DNA of 64,000 nt from Hyparrhenia diplandra (Eukaryota > Streptophyta > Magnoliopsida > Poales > Poaceae), in NCBI GenBank assembly GCA_015847255.1, contig JADLZK010009224.1, positions 1,240,001 through 1,304,000 of the forward strand, written 5' to 3'. How positions within the stretch are numbered: the first letter of the stretch is position 1; each line of letters begins with the position of its first letter. A program made the translations under genes and the position numbers. Of the stretch, positions 34,573 to 46,685 are shown piece after piece. The notes under the pieces were generated by a model, which did no database searches, was not told where the DNA came from, and worked only from the letters and a program-made list of their open reading frames with translations.

Positions 34573-36965
34573 TTTAGTTTGATTAGTTGTTTCTGCATTT
34601 GCGACATACATAATATGATACTTTTGACCACAAGGTATTATTATTTTAATTATAATGTACTTTAATTATGTCACACAAATAATTTTTATATAATAATTCA
34701 TATTCAGAATTAGGTATAATTTTTATTATCTTAATAATAATGTTTTAATTGAACCATCGGCAGGGGAGGCCCCCATATCTTCTTTTTCTTTCAAGGGATT
34801 TCATATTTGGCGTTCAGCAGCTTCTTTATAATCAACATCTGCTTCATCATTCAACATCTGAAGCTCCCTCGGATCATCATCGCGCACGGTCCACGCCCGT
34901 CTGCTTGAGATCAAAGTCGGCACTTTCCAGAAGCTAGGAGGGTGATGGCGCCGTGCATGTCATCCTCCATAGGTACTAATCTGATTTTTCCTCCTATATT
35001 CTTTCATAGATCCATGTATGCTGGCTGATATTGTCCGTATACACCGAGTTGGCAAGGACATTGTCGAGAACGGCCATACATCTACATCAACGACACCACC
35101 ACACTAGGCAACGTCAAGATAATAAGTATATGGACACCATCTGCAATGCCACCTACCCCAACGATACTACCGGTAGAGAGAAGGGGCAACACTACACTGC
35201 TGGCTGACACCAACGAGGCAAGCAACACTAGACCAACTATCTACCGGCGAACACCAAAGAAGAAGGCACGACTACCTGCTGACGAAGAATGTGACGCTAA
35301 ACTGACTACCTACCAGAGAAGACCAACGAGGAATGCGACACTACAACGACTACAACTGGTATAGTGTTTTAATTAACTTAATAATAATGATTTTTCGAAC
35401 CATAGGCAGGCGAGCCTGGTACCTATTTTCTATTGTCTTTTAGCCCAACCCAAAAATTTGTCCCTACAAGAACTCAAACCTAGCCTGTTGGGTGCTATCG
35501 AAGAGCTCCAACCACTGGGCTCAAGGCCCATTTGCAACTTAATAATAATGTCATTGAATTTCCTCGAATTACATTCAAATGTTGCTAAGAAAACTATCGG
35601 ACCATGATCCGTGGAGGTGGTGTCATCAATAAAGCCTATATGGAACAATTCAAACCTCCATGGTTATAAAAAGATAATTAAACTGATCTAACAATATTTA
35701 TTTATAAATTATCTATCTCTATCACTATGAAAGATAATGCTTTGGCGCCTGAAATTATCCATAGATGTCATAGGTATGTAAAGTAATACTTATACGTATA
35801 TAATTTGTACCTAAATGACCTGTGTCTCAACCATTATAAAAAAATAAAAAGTCTTCCAAATCTACATGTAAATGCTAATATAAGATAGCTATTACCAACA
35901 ATAATTCAACACCCATAAGTTAAAACTTAAAATAATACAAATGATTATTTTTTAGGCTTATCAGTTGTGGAAATCTATCCTTAGGAAACCATGTAATAAT
36001 GACACTTATAGCTCACTATGTTATATTAACTTTATGATGATAAACAATTTAGGAATTATTAGTAAACAATAGGTATATATTGAATGATTGGTTGTCTTGA
36101 AAAAAGTTTAAACATTTTGATGGAAACATTGTGTCAAATGAATATTAGTAACTTAATTTAGGAATTATTTTTAACAAAACAATACTTATAAGATACAATA
36201 AATTCACCATCTTGAGTGCCATAGTGCTAAAACAACTATTTATGCCATTGTCAAAACTAACCTACAATGTTCTTTTGATAAAACAAAACATGAAAATTTT
36301 GAACAAACGATACAATTTGGGTTAGAATTTCAGATTAATACATATAAAAATATTACAATAATTAGATCAAAAGCTAAAGGTTAAAGTATAGATTTTCCTG
36401 ATATCACATATAGGAATGAGATAAGAGTCTGTACAATTAAGTTTATTTATGTGTCAACTAAATCCATATGGTGCTAAAAATAAGATTGATAGTACAAATT
36501 ATTACCGACGAAAATGGTAGAAATAAAAAGGTAGATCCTTAAATTTTTATAGATATCTAAAACATTACCAATTGGTACAGAATAATTAGCATTGTAAATA
36601 ATAGCTATTGTATATAAGGAATTAATAAGCTTAAAATTTGGAAAAGGAATCAAAATTTAGGTTTATATTATCAAAAATAGAGACTGCAACTAAGGTTTTC
36701 ATAATTTAAGCAAATGTTTCAACTAAATGTATATTGGAGTTACTCGGAGGTTCTATGTAAAGAAAAAAAAAACACCATTGGATATAGATGGAAAAAACAT
36801 ATAAATCAATATATTACTAATAAATACTGTGGAGTACCTACTGTACAACTATTATTTTAGAAAAAAACAGTGATGAGAAAAAGATATATAATATAAGTAA
36901 TTCTTATTAGTAGCTATCTAACCATATATTCCAACCCGTGCGAAAAGCACGGGTTGGTGAACTAA

Positions 36966-38223
36966 TCTATACCTACTAATAAAGAGAAGAAATTTCTTGA
37001 CCAAAATTTCCGTCTGCCCCCTATATGGGCCTTAATCGCGCCGTCGCCTGGCCCAAACAAAGCGCTGCAGAGACCGATATGAAATCCAACCCTCATCATC
37101 CTATGTTGTCAAAAAAAAAAAAAAAAAACCCTCATCATCCTATAAAACAACCGACTCCGCACCCAAATAATCATGGGGGCAGCTTCGCGTAGGCGAGGTG
37201 TGAGTCGTGCGCTTTCGGGCTGCGGCGGCGAGGTGTCGAAGTCGCGAACTTCGGTCCGCTAGCTTCGCAAAAGGATGAGGCGCCGTCACGCGGGCATCCC
37301 GAGAAGATCTTCGACGCGCAGTGACAGTGAGTCCGAGACGGGCGATCCGCCAGCGGGCGCTCGACCTGGCGGCGGCGGTGTCGGAGCACCATGGTGCGGC
37401 GGCAACATCGGATCCCAAGGGGAGCTGCGGCGGCAAGGCAGGTCAGGCGTGGATGGGGCGGCCATCTCCATCTTAGTTGGACACGGGCATCAATAAGAGA
37501 GCAACCCAATCCAAGGTATATTTGACATGGACTCCATGTTCGACACGAATTTCTGGTTTGGAACTAGAAGACTATAAAAGGTGTTGGGATATCCTCGACG
37601 TGCAGGAGTTCCTGATCACGTCCGCCTCACCATCGAAATCTAATCTCCACACCTTACCTTCAAAATTCTAGCTTAGCCGCCGCCGCTGTCCGTGGTGGTA
37701 GGCTACGCCGGCGAGTGGGCAGGTGGCCCAAGCCGCGACATCGGCTCCCGGGCCTGCTTTAATGCAAGCTCATACGCCGACGAGTTCAATAGCGACGTCA
37801 AGCATGACCTCAGCTGCTACAATTTCAGGTGAACACAATGACATGGTAGATGTAAGCATTTTGGTTATAGGAGGTATGACATCTTCAGAAGACAACGAAG
37901 CACACTCAGTTCTAAGTTACATGTTCCCACAAAGCACCAGCCACAAAAGAAGAAACTGGAAAAGAGACGTCGAGTTATGTGTTCTCAGACGTTTCTAGAA
38001 AGTGTGGGAACGGTTAGGTCTGCCTCTTTGAGGTACTGAAGACCAAAGTACACGATGAATGAAGGGAGTAACAATTAGCCTCTTACAAATTCTTATACCT
38101 AGAATTTGAGTGGTGCCTTCGTTCTGTTCATATTGAACAAAGAATCAGAACTGTCACAAATAATTTTATTGCTATGAAATCATCTATTCAAGACCCGTTG
38201 CAACGCACGGGCACTTTTGCTAG
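36966..38223 (+). mobile_element. Helitron 5, abutting the 3' end of Helitron 4
   Basis: Starts TCTATACCTACTAATAAAG directly after the terminal CTAA of Helitron 4. It ends with the hairpin CCCGT-TGCAACGC-ACGGG, then GCACTTTTGCTAG, followed by T. It carries gene-like sequence at 37140-37990. One part (near 37477) reads MDTGINKR...KVYLTWTP, faintly like the start of a Myb/SANT-like domain. No Rep/helicase is present. Confidence 0.85.
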
Positions 38224-38475
38224 TATACACAAATTACAAAGGCAATGCTCGGCTGTTTGCCGCACTTGGTGTGCCCACGAGGCCAAACGTCTCTCGCGGC
38301 CGATCGCTCAGGTCCATGTGGTGAGCTATTCTCGGACACGACACCCCATGCGCACGGCAACCACAGAAATCGGCCCTCGTGCGCATGCAAAACAATCGAA
38401 AGATAAGATGCGATCCTAACGTACTCATCCTTGACGCAAGGTTTAGTCAACATTGTGTCATCTATCAACGAAACA

Positions 38476-39312
38476 ATGGCCTTTCTCATGTTATGCTTGA
38501 CATCCCTTTTGCACCTGCTCATCGCTTCTCCATTGCCAATCGACGCCTCGACCACATCCGCTGCCGGACGACGGATGGTAGGCGAATGCAGCAGCGGCGG
38601 CAATCCGGTGGACGAGTGCTGGCGCTGCGACAGCAGCTGGGCCGACAAACGGCAGCACCTCGCGGACTGCGCGGTCGGCTTTGGCCGCGGCACCATGGGC
38701 GGCAAGAACGGCAAGACGTACGTGGTGACCGACCCCAGCGACAACGCCGACCCGAGTCACCCATCGCCGGGCACGCTCCGCTACGGCCTCGCCCAGAAGG
38801 AGCCGCTGTGGATCACGTTCGCGCACGACATGACCATCAGGCCGAAGCACGAGCTGCTCGTCGCCTCGCGCAAGACCGTCGACGGCCGCGGCGCCAACGT
38901 GGTCGTCGGCGACGGCGGGACATGCTTCGTGGTGAGAGACGTCAGAGACGTCATCGTCCATGGGATCACCATACGCGGCTGCAAGCCTACACAGGGGACG
39001 TCGTCGGAGTCGGACCACTCAGACGAGGGGGACGCCATCGCCGTCTTCCACTCCACGAATGTGTGGGTGGATCACTGCACGCTCGAGGCCTGCGCCGACG
39101 GCCTCATCGACGTCACCGGCGGCTCCACGAACGTGACCCTGTCCAATAACCTCCTCAGGAACCATAACAAGACGATATTGCTTGGGCACAGCGACGAATA
39201 CACTGATGACAAGAACATGAAGGTCACTGTTGCGTTTAACCACTTCGGACCGGGTCTTGTCCAAAGAATGCCAAGGTGCTTGCATTGCACGCATGATCAG
39301 CTCCATTGTTGA
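38476..39312 (+). pseudogene. Pectate lyase, copy 2, 3'-truncated
   Basis: One open frame of 278 codons from the ATG at 38476. Residues 1-20 or so are a hydrophobic secretion leader (MAFLMLCLTSLLHLLIAS). Then come NPVDECWRC, FGRGTMGGKNGKTYVVTDPSD, GTLRYG, TVDGRGANVVV, VWVDH, CADGLID and LLGHSDEYTDD, all hallmarks of family PL1 plant pectate lyases. Homology to copy 1 stops at 39279, right after QRMPRC. The frame then runs ten unrelated codons to a stop. The rest of the catalytic-arginine region, the end of the beta-helix and the SC...PC tail are lost. Stable activity is unlikely, although the frame itself is clean. Confidence 0.88.
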
Positions 39313-39339
39313 TCCTATTGCTGATCCTATTGCCTAGCT

Positions 39340-39695
39340 CTCAGTCTCCCGCTCGCATACAAGCTCGACAAGCTCTTCGGGCTCAACTGCCCAAACGCAC
39401 CGATCCACATTGCAATTTATCAGAGAATGCTTGCACTGAGTCCTCTGCTCCGGGTAACATACAACAAGTGCTCTGTTCCCTCATCTATTGCTGAAGCACA
39501 AGGAAATTGCAAGTCGTCTCTCGAGCAAAAATTGCAACTGATACTATTGCCGTCTACCTCTCAGTCTCTAAACTCGACAAGCTCATCTCGCTCAAGCGCC
39601 CCAAACGCACGGAGCCATATATCAATTTGCCAGAGAGATGCTTCCACTGAGTCCTCTGCTCCGGGTAAAGCACAACCAGTCCCTGATCTCCGTCT
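39340..39695. repeat. Diverged tandem duplication behind copy 2
   Basis: Two copies (about 39340-39480 and 39555-39690) share CTCAGTCTC, AAACTCGACAAGCTC or a variant, CCAAACGCAC, and ACTGAGTCCTCTGCTCCGGG. Only one equivalent is seen behind copy 1 (about 6790-6850). No gene is evident. Confidence 0.6.
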
Positions 39696-40138
39696 AGTCT
39701 GTAACGTTTTGTTTTTCCATTTTTTTTTTTTTCGCTCAAGCCAAGGAAAGCCTATAGCGACAAGGCCCATTTGGCCACCAAGTCTATCAATCTTGCCGTT
39801 GCCGCTGCCGCATTTGTTGCCTTGGCTTCCTCGCGTCGCTTGCCGGGGCGGGGCTGCAAGGGATCCAGCCAATCAGCCCAAGAACCTCTACTGTCGCGTT
39901 CGCCATCAAATTCACCATTTTCCTCATCGTCCCCGATCCAGAAGACCCTGATCCGAGCGCGCAAGCCACAAGAGGAAACCCGACCGAACGGCCCCAGCGA
40001 GTAGCAACAGCTGATCAGCACTGTGAACGTATAACTGCAATTGTGCAAAAATCTTATCTTAGCCTAAGCAAAAGATACTTCACCTGCTTAAACGGTGCAA
40101 AAATCTTATCCAGGAAGACCACTTCACTTAACAAATTA

Positions 40139-41315
40139 GAGTCCAAACACTCTCAAGATTATTTTCAGGGAAATTATCCAACATTCGGTCTTTCAAGCAA
40201 ATACATAACAACCCTTCTCAGAAAAAAGGTGGAAAACATAGTTCACATACAAACTCTAGCTCACGATCGTCTCCAAGGAAATACATGACCCATTGTTAAA
40301 GAAAATATAGTTCACACAAAATCTTGCACGAGCAAAAACGATGAAATATATGACCTGTCTTATGAAGACAAAGACGATTTTATTTTATTTTTGGAATGCA
40401 AAAGGCGAAGACAAATAAAGCTCACACATAAACTGCATCACTTGTGGTCCATCTGCTTCCTCTGCAATGTGATTTTAGGCTAAGAACCGCAAATCAAACG
40501 AGCTCTGTGAATGCTTGTAATCATCTTGCTGAACGCTACTATAATGTCTCTCCTTCAGTACTTAAACCACTCCATTTACCTGCCTATAGTAGTAAATTAG
40601 TTGAAGTGCAATGGATGGAGCAACCATGTAAAAGAAAATATAATCACAAAATTTTCTTGAAGCAGAGCATAGTGATATAAGGTGGTTTCGCCAAGTAACA
40701 TGCTTAATCTAATCCAAAAGAATTAAGTTTAGCTGGAGCACTTATAAGATTAACATGTGCCAGCCAGGTGCATGATATATACTCCTGTCAAAAAAAAAGG
40801 TGCATGATATATTTGTTTCCCTTGTTGCTTTGGGTATTTTCATCTCACTTAAAATCATGTTAAGAACGGTATATGCTTTTATGAGACCAACTGGTTAACA
40901 TTTATTTTCCAAATTGAGCATGGATGTGTACTATTAACTAAAATAAAAAATATATTTAAACTGAGCGGAAACTCATTGAGCGTCTGCCAAATAAAAGTGG
41001 TGCCTAATGCATACACATGCTGACGTAGTGACGCACAAGCTTTATACAATTGTAAACGTATTTGGGCCCCAATACCCTTCAGTTTGGACATTCAGAGTTA
41101 CAATGCAGAAAGGAAAGCCCGTGTATGTATGAGCCATGCATATGCGCAGGAAAGCGGACCTAATATTTATCCGTGAGTCTGAGGTGAACTCTTTGCATCA
41201 CAAAATCTATCAATCATAGCGGTGAATCTTGGTAACTAAGTAATCAAAATTGTTGTAGATTAGCATGCACATACGACATACCTGCCGGACAAGAAGGATT
41301 GAACAAACAGAGTTA
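40139..41315. other. Intergenic, no gene seen
   Basis: AT-rich sequence between the end of duplication unit 2 and the last exon of the NLR gene. A short direct repeat GGTGCATGATATAT (about 40769 and 40799) brackets a run of A. No exon-like frame, RNA gene or element end was found. The right part probably contains the 3' UTR of the NLR gene. Confidence 0.5.
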
Positions 41316-44300
41316 TCAATTCCTGAGCTGGAGTTCACAAAGCAAATTATCCGGTGAATCATCATGATCGTCGCCCTGCTGGAGTTTGGGAAGCAAATAT
41401 AAGCGCTGGTGCTAACTGCTAAGTTATATAGTAAAAGCTGGTGTTTCCATTAACTACTGGGAAAAAAATTAAATCCAGGTAGAGGCCCCTACCTGTGTGT
41501 CGGGATGGTCAGATGAGGAGACCATTTCGTCGGTTTTTGTTCTGATCAGTTGCATAGTCGGATGGTTAGGATGAACCTCGGCTGCATGCCTAAAAGCAGC
41601 TTCCACTTTCTGCACCTCACGCATGCTGGCACCACCACAGTCAATAAAAGTAACGGCTTTCTGAAGACGACGGTACCTCCGCAGCTCGTTGATGAACCAA
41701 GCATCAGGTGCATCCTTCATCACAAGCACACCGAAATGCCCTTCTATGTGGTGCCTCTGAGAATTGCAAGGAGCAAAATATAGTATATATAAGTAGTACC
41801 GACAAACATATAATTAAGAGAAAGTATCTTTGCAAAAAAAAAAAAGGGTGAATACATATTTTCAATCGTGTTGTCAGACAGGCCGTAAGTCACTCAAACG
41901 GTCAAAACTATGGGTTCCATTAACTAGTGGAAAAAAATTCTATTCAGGTAGAGAGGCAGCTACCTCCGTATCACACATGTAATCGGTGTTTATTCTGATC
42001 AGTTGCATAGTTGGATGGTTAGGGTGAGCCTCAGCTGCATGTCTAAATGCTGCTTCCACTTTCTCCACCTCAAAAATACTGGCACCCGTACAGTCGATGG
42101 AAATAACAGCTTTCTGAAGATGTCGGTATAACCATAGGTCGTTGATGAACCAAGTATCAGGTTTATCCTTCAATTTGACCACACTGACATGTTTTTCAAT
42201 GTGCTGCTGAAGCTGAGAATTGCATGGAGGAAGGAGCAAAATGCAGAAGTCAGTAAGTCGTACCACGAACATATAATTAAAGAACATTTTTTAACAGACT
42301 GGAAAAGACAGCCTCACCAGAGCTACCCTGCGTTCGTCAGATATGATATTATCTTCGGATACTCGAACCATTTGTATGGTTGGATGGTTGGGATGATTTT
42401 CCACTGCACGCATGACCACAGCCTCCACCTCCTGCACTTCTGTGGCAATAGCGCCCGAGCAGTCAACAGTGACGGTGACGTTCTCAAGTGAAAGGATGTT
42501 ATCCAGGCCCAAGTCAAGATCCTCGATTACATCCTTTATTGGGAACTGCTCGACCGGCACATCATTATATTCCCAGCACCAATGCCCTGCATAAACTACA
42601 AACTGCAGCTCTTCAAGCCTTGGCATGGCACCCATATGAAACTTGAGCGTTGTGTCCACATGGCAGAACCTCAGTATCTTGAAGTCGTTTGTACCAACAG
42701 TATAGACTGGTGGCCAGCTGCAACCGGCAAGCTCGAGGTAGCTCAGCTCTGACAATCTCGCTAGGTTATCTAGGTCCTGAACTTCAATAGAGTACACAGC
42801 CAGAGATAAGAAGCAGAGGCGTGGCAAACGGGAGCGATTGATCCACCGAGGCAGCCGCGAGAAGCGGATGCCAAGTATAAGCAGGCGTTGTAGCTTCCTA
42901 GGTGCCTCCAAATCATCCCAAATAGTAGCTCCCTGCTGCTTGGATATTCCTTCAGAAGAAACCACAAGTTCCTAGAGTTCCCCCAGATTGCACAGAGATT
43001 GCACCAGAGCTTTTTGCAAGATCTCATCTAGTTCCACGCAGAAGATGATCCTGACCATCCTCAACCTCCTCAGCTTGCCAAGCTCTACCAAAAGGTCCTC
43101 TATGGTACTCCGGCCAACTACGGGCTTTAATTGTAGCTCCTCTAGGGATGTTAGTTTCCCCATCCTGTCAGCTGGCAACCTTTTGAACCCATCAACTACT
43201 AGGAACATCAGCTGTGTCAGTGAACAAACAGTCGGTGGTAACTCGTCTAGCCCAATATCAATTAAAATCAGTGACTGTAGAGATTTCAGATGCCCAAGTT
43301 CCTTAGGAAGCTCATCAACAGATGTGAAAGATATGTCTAAGTACTTGAGATGCAACAACCTCCCTATATGCTTTAAGCTGATTGGGACGTGGCAGTTTTG
43401 TAAATGGAACACACGACAAGCTCTAAACCTTTGAAGTGGGACCATATTCTCTATCATACTATCTTCAATTGTAAGTGACCTCAGCACCTCTGGCACATCC
43501 ATGGTGTGTTGAGGGAAGCACTGCCCATGGTGATTTTTCACAGCCAGCCGGCGTACCTTGCAGTCGGAACGAGGTATGCATGTTTTCTTCTGATTTGTTA
43601 AATTGTCTGGAGAAGCATGTTGCTCTCTGCTATCCAAAACAGTATTAAAGTTTTCATCTTCTGATAACTTACGGATGAAATCAAACACAACATCATGAAT
43701 ACGAAAATATTGTGTGAACCAACTATATGTGTCGTCCATTGGTTGGATCAAGCTTCTATTGACAAGCTCGTTGAAGTATCTTTGTCCAACCTCAAATTGG
43801 CTACCCTCCTCTTTCTCGAGATGAACAAAACCTTCACCTATCCACATCCAAATCACAGCCTTTGTATCAATGTCAGAATCTTCGGGAAATCTGCTCAGAT
43901 GCAATATGCATGGCTTTAGATAAGAAGGTAGATCGTAGTAGCTATATGACATTATCTTCGTTATATTATCTCCATTCCCAAAATCAATAGAGTCATACAC
44001 CTTTGACCAGTTCTCACATGGTCTTTCAACCAATAAACTGGCTATTGCAATGATAGCCAATGGTATGCCGCCACATTTTTCTATGATTTTACTAGACAAT
44101 TCACCTGATACACCATCAAGACATTCTCCTTCCTGGCTCTGTATTCTTTTGTAGTATAATTTCTTAGAGTTTTCATCAGAAAGTGGTTTTAGTCTATAAA
44201 CCTCTTCTACTTTTCGTGACAACCTCAAGATTACAGTAGTCATGACTATTCTACTTCCACAGTTATTGTCCCTCAAGGCATTGCTGATCACTTCCCATGA

Positions 44301-45580
44301 TCCAACATCCCATATGTCATCAACAATGATGAAGTACCTATAATTGACACAAGAATGTAGAGCTATGAATAATTTGGCAAATCTGTGTAGAGGATCCAAA
44401 TAAACTTGGCGCACGATAACATCAACATGATTCTAGCAAGGAAAAATTATGACTCACTCCGGGAGTGGAGTATTTATTAATCAGTTTCATCTGTGCTACA
44501 ACTTATTAAAGATCCAATCTATAAACTTTGGAAATTCCATAGTTTTGTCTAAATGTTGGGCAACAAATTCGATTTTCATTTCAATAAAACTTGATTTTTT
44601 TCATAACCGACAAAACTCAAGGCCCAGGCCTAGGGCTTAGTATACAATAGGAATGTATAAACTGAACATGCTTTGAGAAAAAAAAAACACTGAACTAAGG
44701 TGAACACAGAGAGTGACATGGACATACCTCTTGTGCTCTAAGAACTGATGCAGCTCGTTATAGAATCGTTGTACGTCCCATCCTGCCATGTTGAACTGCT
44801 TATACTTCTCATTGAGTTCCACTAGCATCTTCTCAAATACCCTAGTCAGATTTGGAGTCCTACCAACAGAAATAAAAGCAGAACAACCAAATTGTTTCTT
44901 AAGCATGTCATGGACTGTTTTAGCTAGTGTCGTCTTACCCAATCCTCCAACCCCGACTATAGACACTACCTTTAAGTTCTGATCAGATGCATGAGCATGA
45001 GCATCATCTTCGCCCCCTATAGACAACATCTTGAGACTTTGTCCCTTGACTCCTCAATGCCAACCAGATCAGACTCTTTCTTGTACAGATTGAGGACACG
45101 GGGGTCGATGCCGGTGCTCGCGGCAAGATCAGCTCCCGCACCTCTAACTGTGTACTTGTCCCGGAGCCCAGCCAGCTCGATGGAAAGTTTCTTGATGTCT
45201 TGAATCTTGTCAAAGATCTGATGGCGATGCTTGACCTTCTTCACCACAGCGGTGGCCTTGCCAAGGATCTTTTTGAAGACGTTGGCGTCGGAGGCATCAG
45301 CTGCACACTCACCACCGGCCACACGCAAGATGAAGTCATCGACAGCATCCTCCATGTCATATGACAGCTCCCGGATGTGGCGTGCCCAAAGCTTTTGGAC
45401 CTCAGTGAGCTGGTCCGGTGGAACATGAGACAAGTCCTCCAACCCAGCTTTCATCATCACAAGCTCCCTAGAGAGGGACTCGATGTCGGGCTTGAGGCCC
45501 TTTTGCACGACGTACTCTGCCATGAGCAGGTCGCCCAGCTTGGGGGCCAGGCTGGCCATGGCCCCCAAGGCAAGCTCCAT
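41316..45580 (-). pseudogene. CC-NB-ARC-LRR resistance gene, two lesions
   Basis: NLRs are cytosolic receptors that sense pathogen effectors. Exons (minus strand): 44728-45580, 42318-44337, 41964-42212, 41493-41756 and 41316-41378, all GT-AG. Exon 1 encodes the Rx-type coiled coil (EDAVDDF) and the P-loop GVGGLGKTT. Exon 2 begins with kinase 2 (YFIIVDDIWD), then CGGIPLAI, the MHD-like RIHD and about 20 LRR segments. Lesion one: a frame change at about 45035, before the P-loop, consistent with one lost base; adding one makes the spliced length divisible by three. Lesion two: a TAG in the LRRs at 42972-42974. The rest is well kept, so loss is recent or the allele has an intact relative. Exons 3 and 4 are duplicates. 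Full length would be about 1149 residues. Confidence 0.88.
41450..42285 (-). repeat. Duplicated C-terminal exon of the NLR gene
   Basis: Exon 3 (249 bp) and exon 4 (264 bp) encode the same module (WFIN, then L/R-rich, FIDC or SIDC, VEAAFRHAAE and HPNHPTMQLIR). The flanking intron ends are also similar (GAGAATTGCA...GGAGCAAAAT upstream and CAGGTAGAG downstream), so the unit of about 460 bp was duplicated as DNA. Both exons are phase 0 at both ends. The tail of exon 2 holds a third, more diverged version. Confidence 0.85.
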
Positions 45581-45609
45581 GCTCAATCCAACCGCTCAGT
45601 GGAGTGCTC

Positions 45610-45725
45610 ACACTCTCTCTAACTCTTTGTTTCTCTTGCTTGCTTGGTACAAGCTCGTTAGGTGCTCACTTCGCTCTTTGTTCCTCTTGCTTGCTTGGTT
45701 GTAGATATATATGCTCGTTAGGTGC
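45610..45725 (-). promoter_or_regulatory. NLR promoter region with TATA box
   Basis: CATATATATC on the minus strand (45705-45712) lies about 120 bases before the ATG. The leader contains two copies of a segment of about 55 bases with CTCTTGCTTGCTTGG and GCTCGTTAGGTGC. Confidence 0.5.
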
Positions 45726-45884
45726 AGGGCAACTAAAGGCGAGACGCTATCTTTTTTTCTGGGTTCGTTGTACTTCGGAGTGCAATAATTAGAGATCCAG
45801 ATTATCGACAAATAATATGGCACGACCAATCATCATGCAGAAAAATACATGCGACCTAGTCATGATGCGACATATCTGAGAAAA

Positions 45885-46685
45885 GAGTAAATTTTCTTTG
45901 GCGGTCCTCAAACTTGTCACGAGATCTCATCTAGGTCGGTACTTTCAAATTGCACGTCTAGGTCCCTAAACTTGTCGGAGTGTGTCATCTAGGTCCCAAA
46001 CTCTCGAAATACACATCTAGGTCCCTAAACTTGTCGGAGTGTCTCATCTAGGTCCCCAAACAGCAACGGTGGTTTCTAACGGTGATTTGCTACAGTAACG
46101 TCATGTACACCTCGTGCATCTAAAATTTTTATATAATTTTTTGAGCACCTTAACATCGTTAAATGAAAAACTCAAAACTAGAAAGTTGTAGATCTCATCG
46201 AGAGCTACAATTTTTATATAAGAAGTGTTTTCATTTGACAACACACAAAAAAATATTAAATTTCTAATGCGACAAGCATGTGTACGATTATTATGGTGCT
46301 GAATTTTTATAAAAAAATTTGAGCACCTTAACATCCTTAAATGAAAAAAATTCAAAACTAAAGAGTTGTAGATCTCATTGAGAGCTACAATTTTCATATA
46401 AAAATCATCTCCATCCAACATCGTATCGAAGTGTTCTGAGTAGCAAAACCAACATGTCGTTGTAACAAACCGCCGTTGGAAACCACCGTTGGAAACCACC
46501 GTTGCTGTTTGGGGACCTAGATGAGACACTCGACAAGTTTAGGGACCTAGATGTGCATTTCGAGAGTTTGGGATCTAGATGACACACTCTGATAAGTTTA
46601 TAGACCTAGACGTGCAATTTGAAAGTACCGAGATCTAGATGAGATCTCGGGACAAGTTTGAGGACCGCCCGGTGAAATTTAACTC
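45885..46685. mobile_element. Long-TIR foldback element, Mutator-like
   Basis: About 190 bp at each end are inverted copies. They carry GGCGGTCCTCAAACTTGTC outermost and repeats of CTAGGTCCCTAAACTTGTCG inside. The centre holds two direct copies (about 46127 and 46303) with GAGCACCTTAACATC and AGTTGTAGATCTCAT. No transposase. Non-autonomous Mutator-like elements with long TIRs fit; I did not find a convincing target duplication. Confidence 0.7.

Larger units (their letters stand above)
30936..36965 (+). mobile_element. Helitron 4, hosting Helitron 3
   Basis: Starts TCTTACTATTACTAATTGG after an A. It ends with a strong hairpin (AACCCGTGC, GAAAA, GCACGGGTT; 36934-36956) followed by GGTGAACTAA and then T. 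Without the nested Helitron it is about 3.2 kb. The right two thirds are AT-rich with only short frames (for example 35146-35364). No Rep/helicase domain, so it is non-autonomous. Its 5' 150 bp are shared with the segment at 7477. Confidence 0.72.
38230..40138. repeat. Duplication unit 2, pectate lyase part
   Basis: This matches 4110-7476 of unit 1 before, within and after the pectate lyase. The upstream match includes GTGAGCTATTCTCGG and AAAACAATCGAAAGATAAGATG. The downstream match includes CACCTGCTTAAACGGTGC and AAATCTTATCCAGGAAGACC, ending at 40138. The last exon and intron of the gene are missing here. Confidence 0.85.

Noticed and set aside
45004..45213. Separate small gene overlapping the end of NLR exon 1
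   Set aside because: It is a shadow frame at the place where the NLR frame changes.
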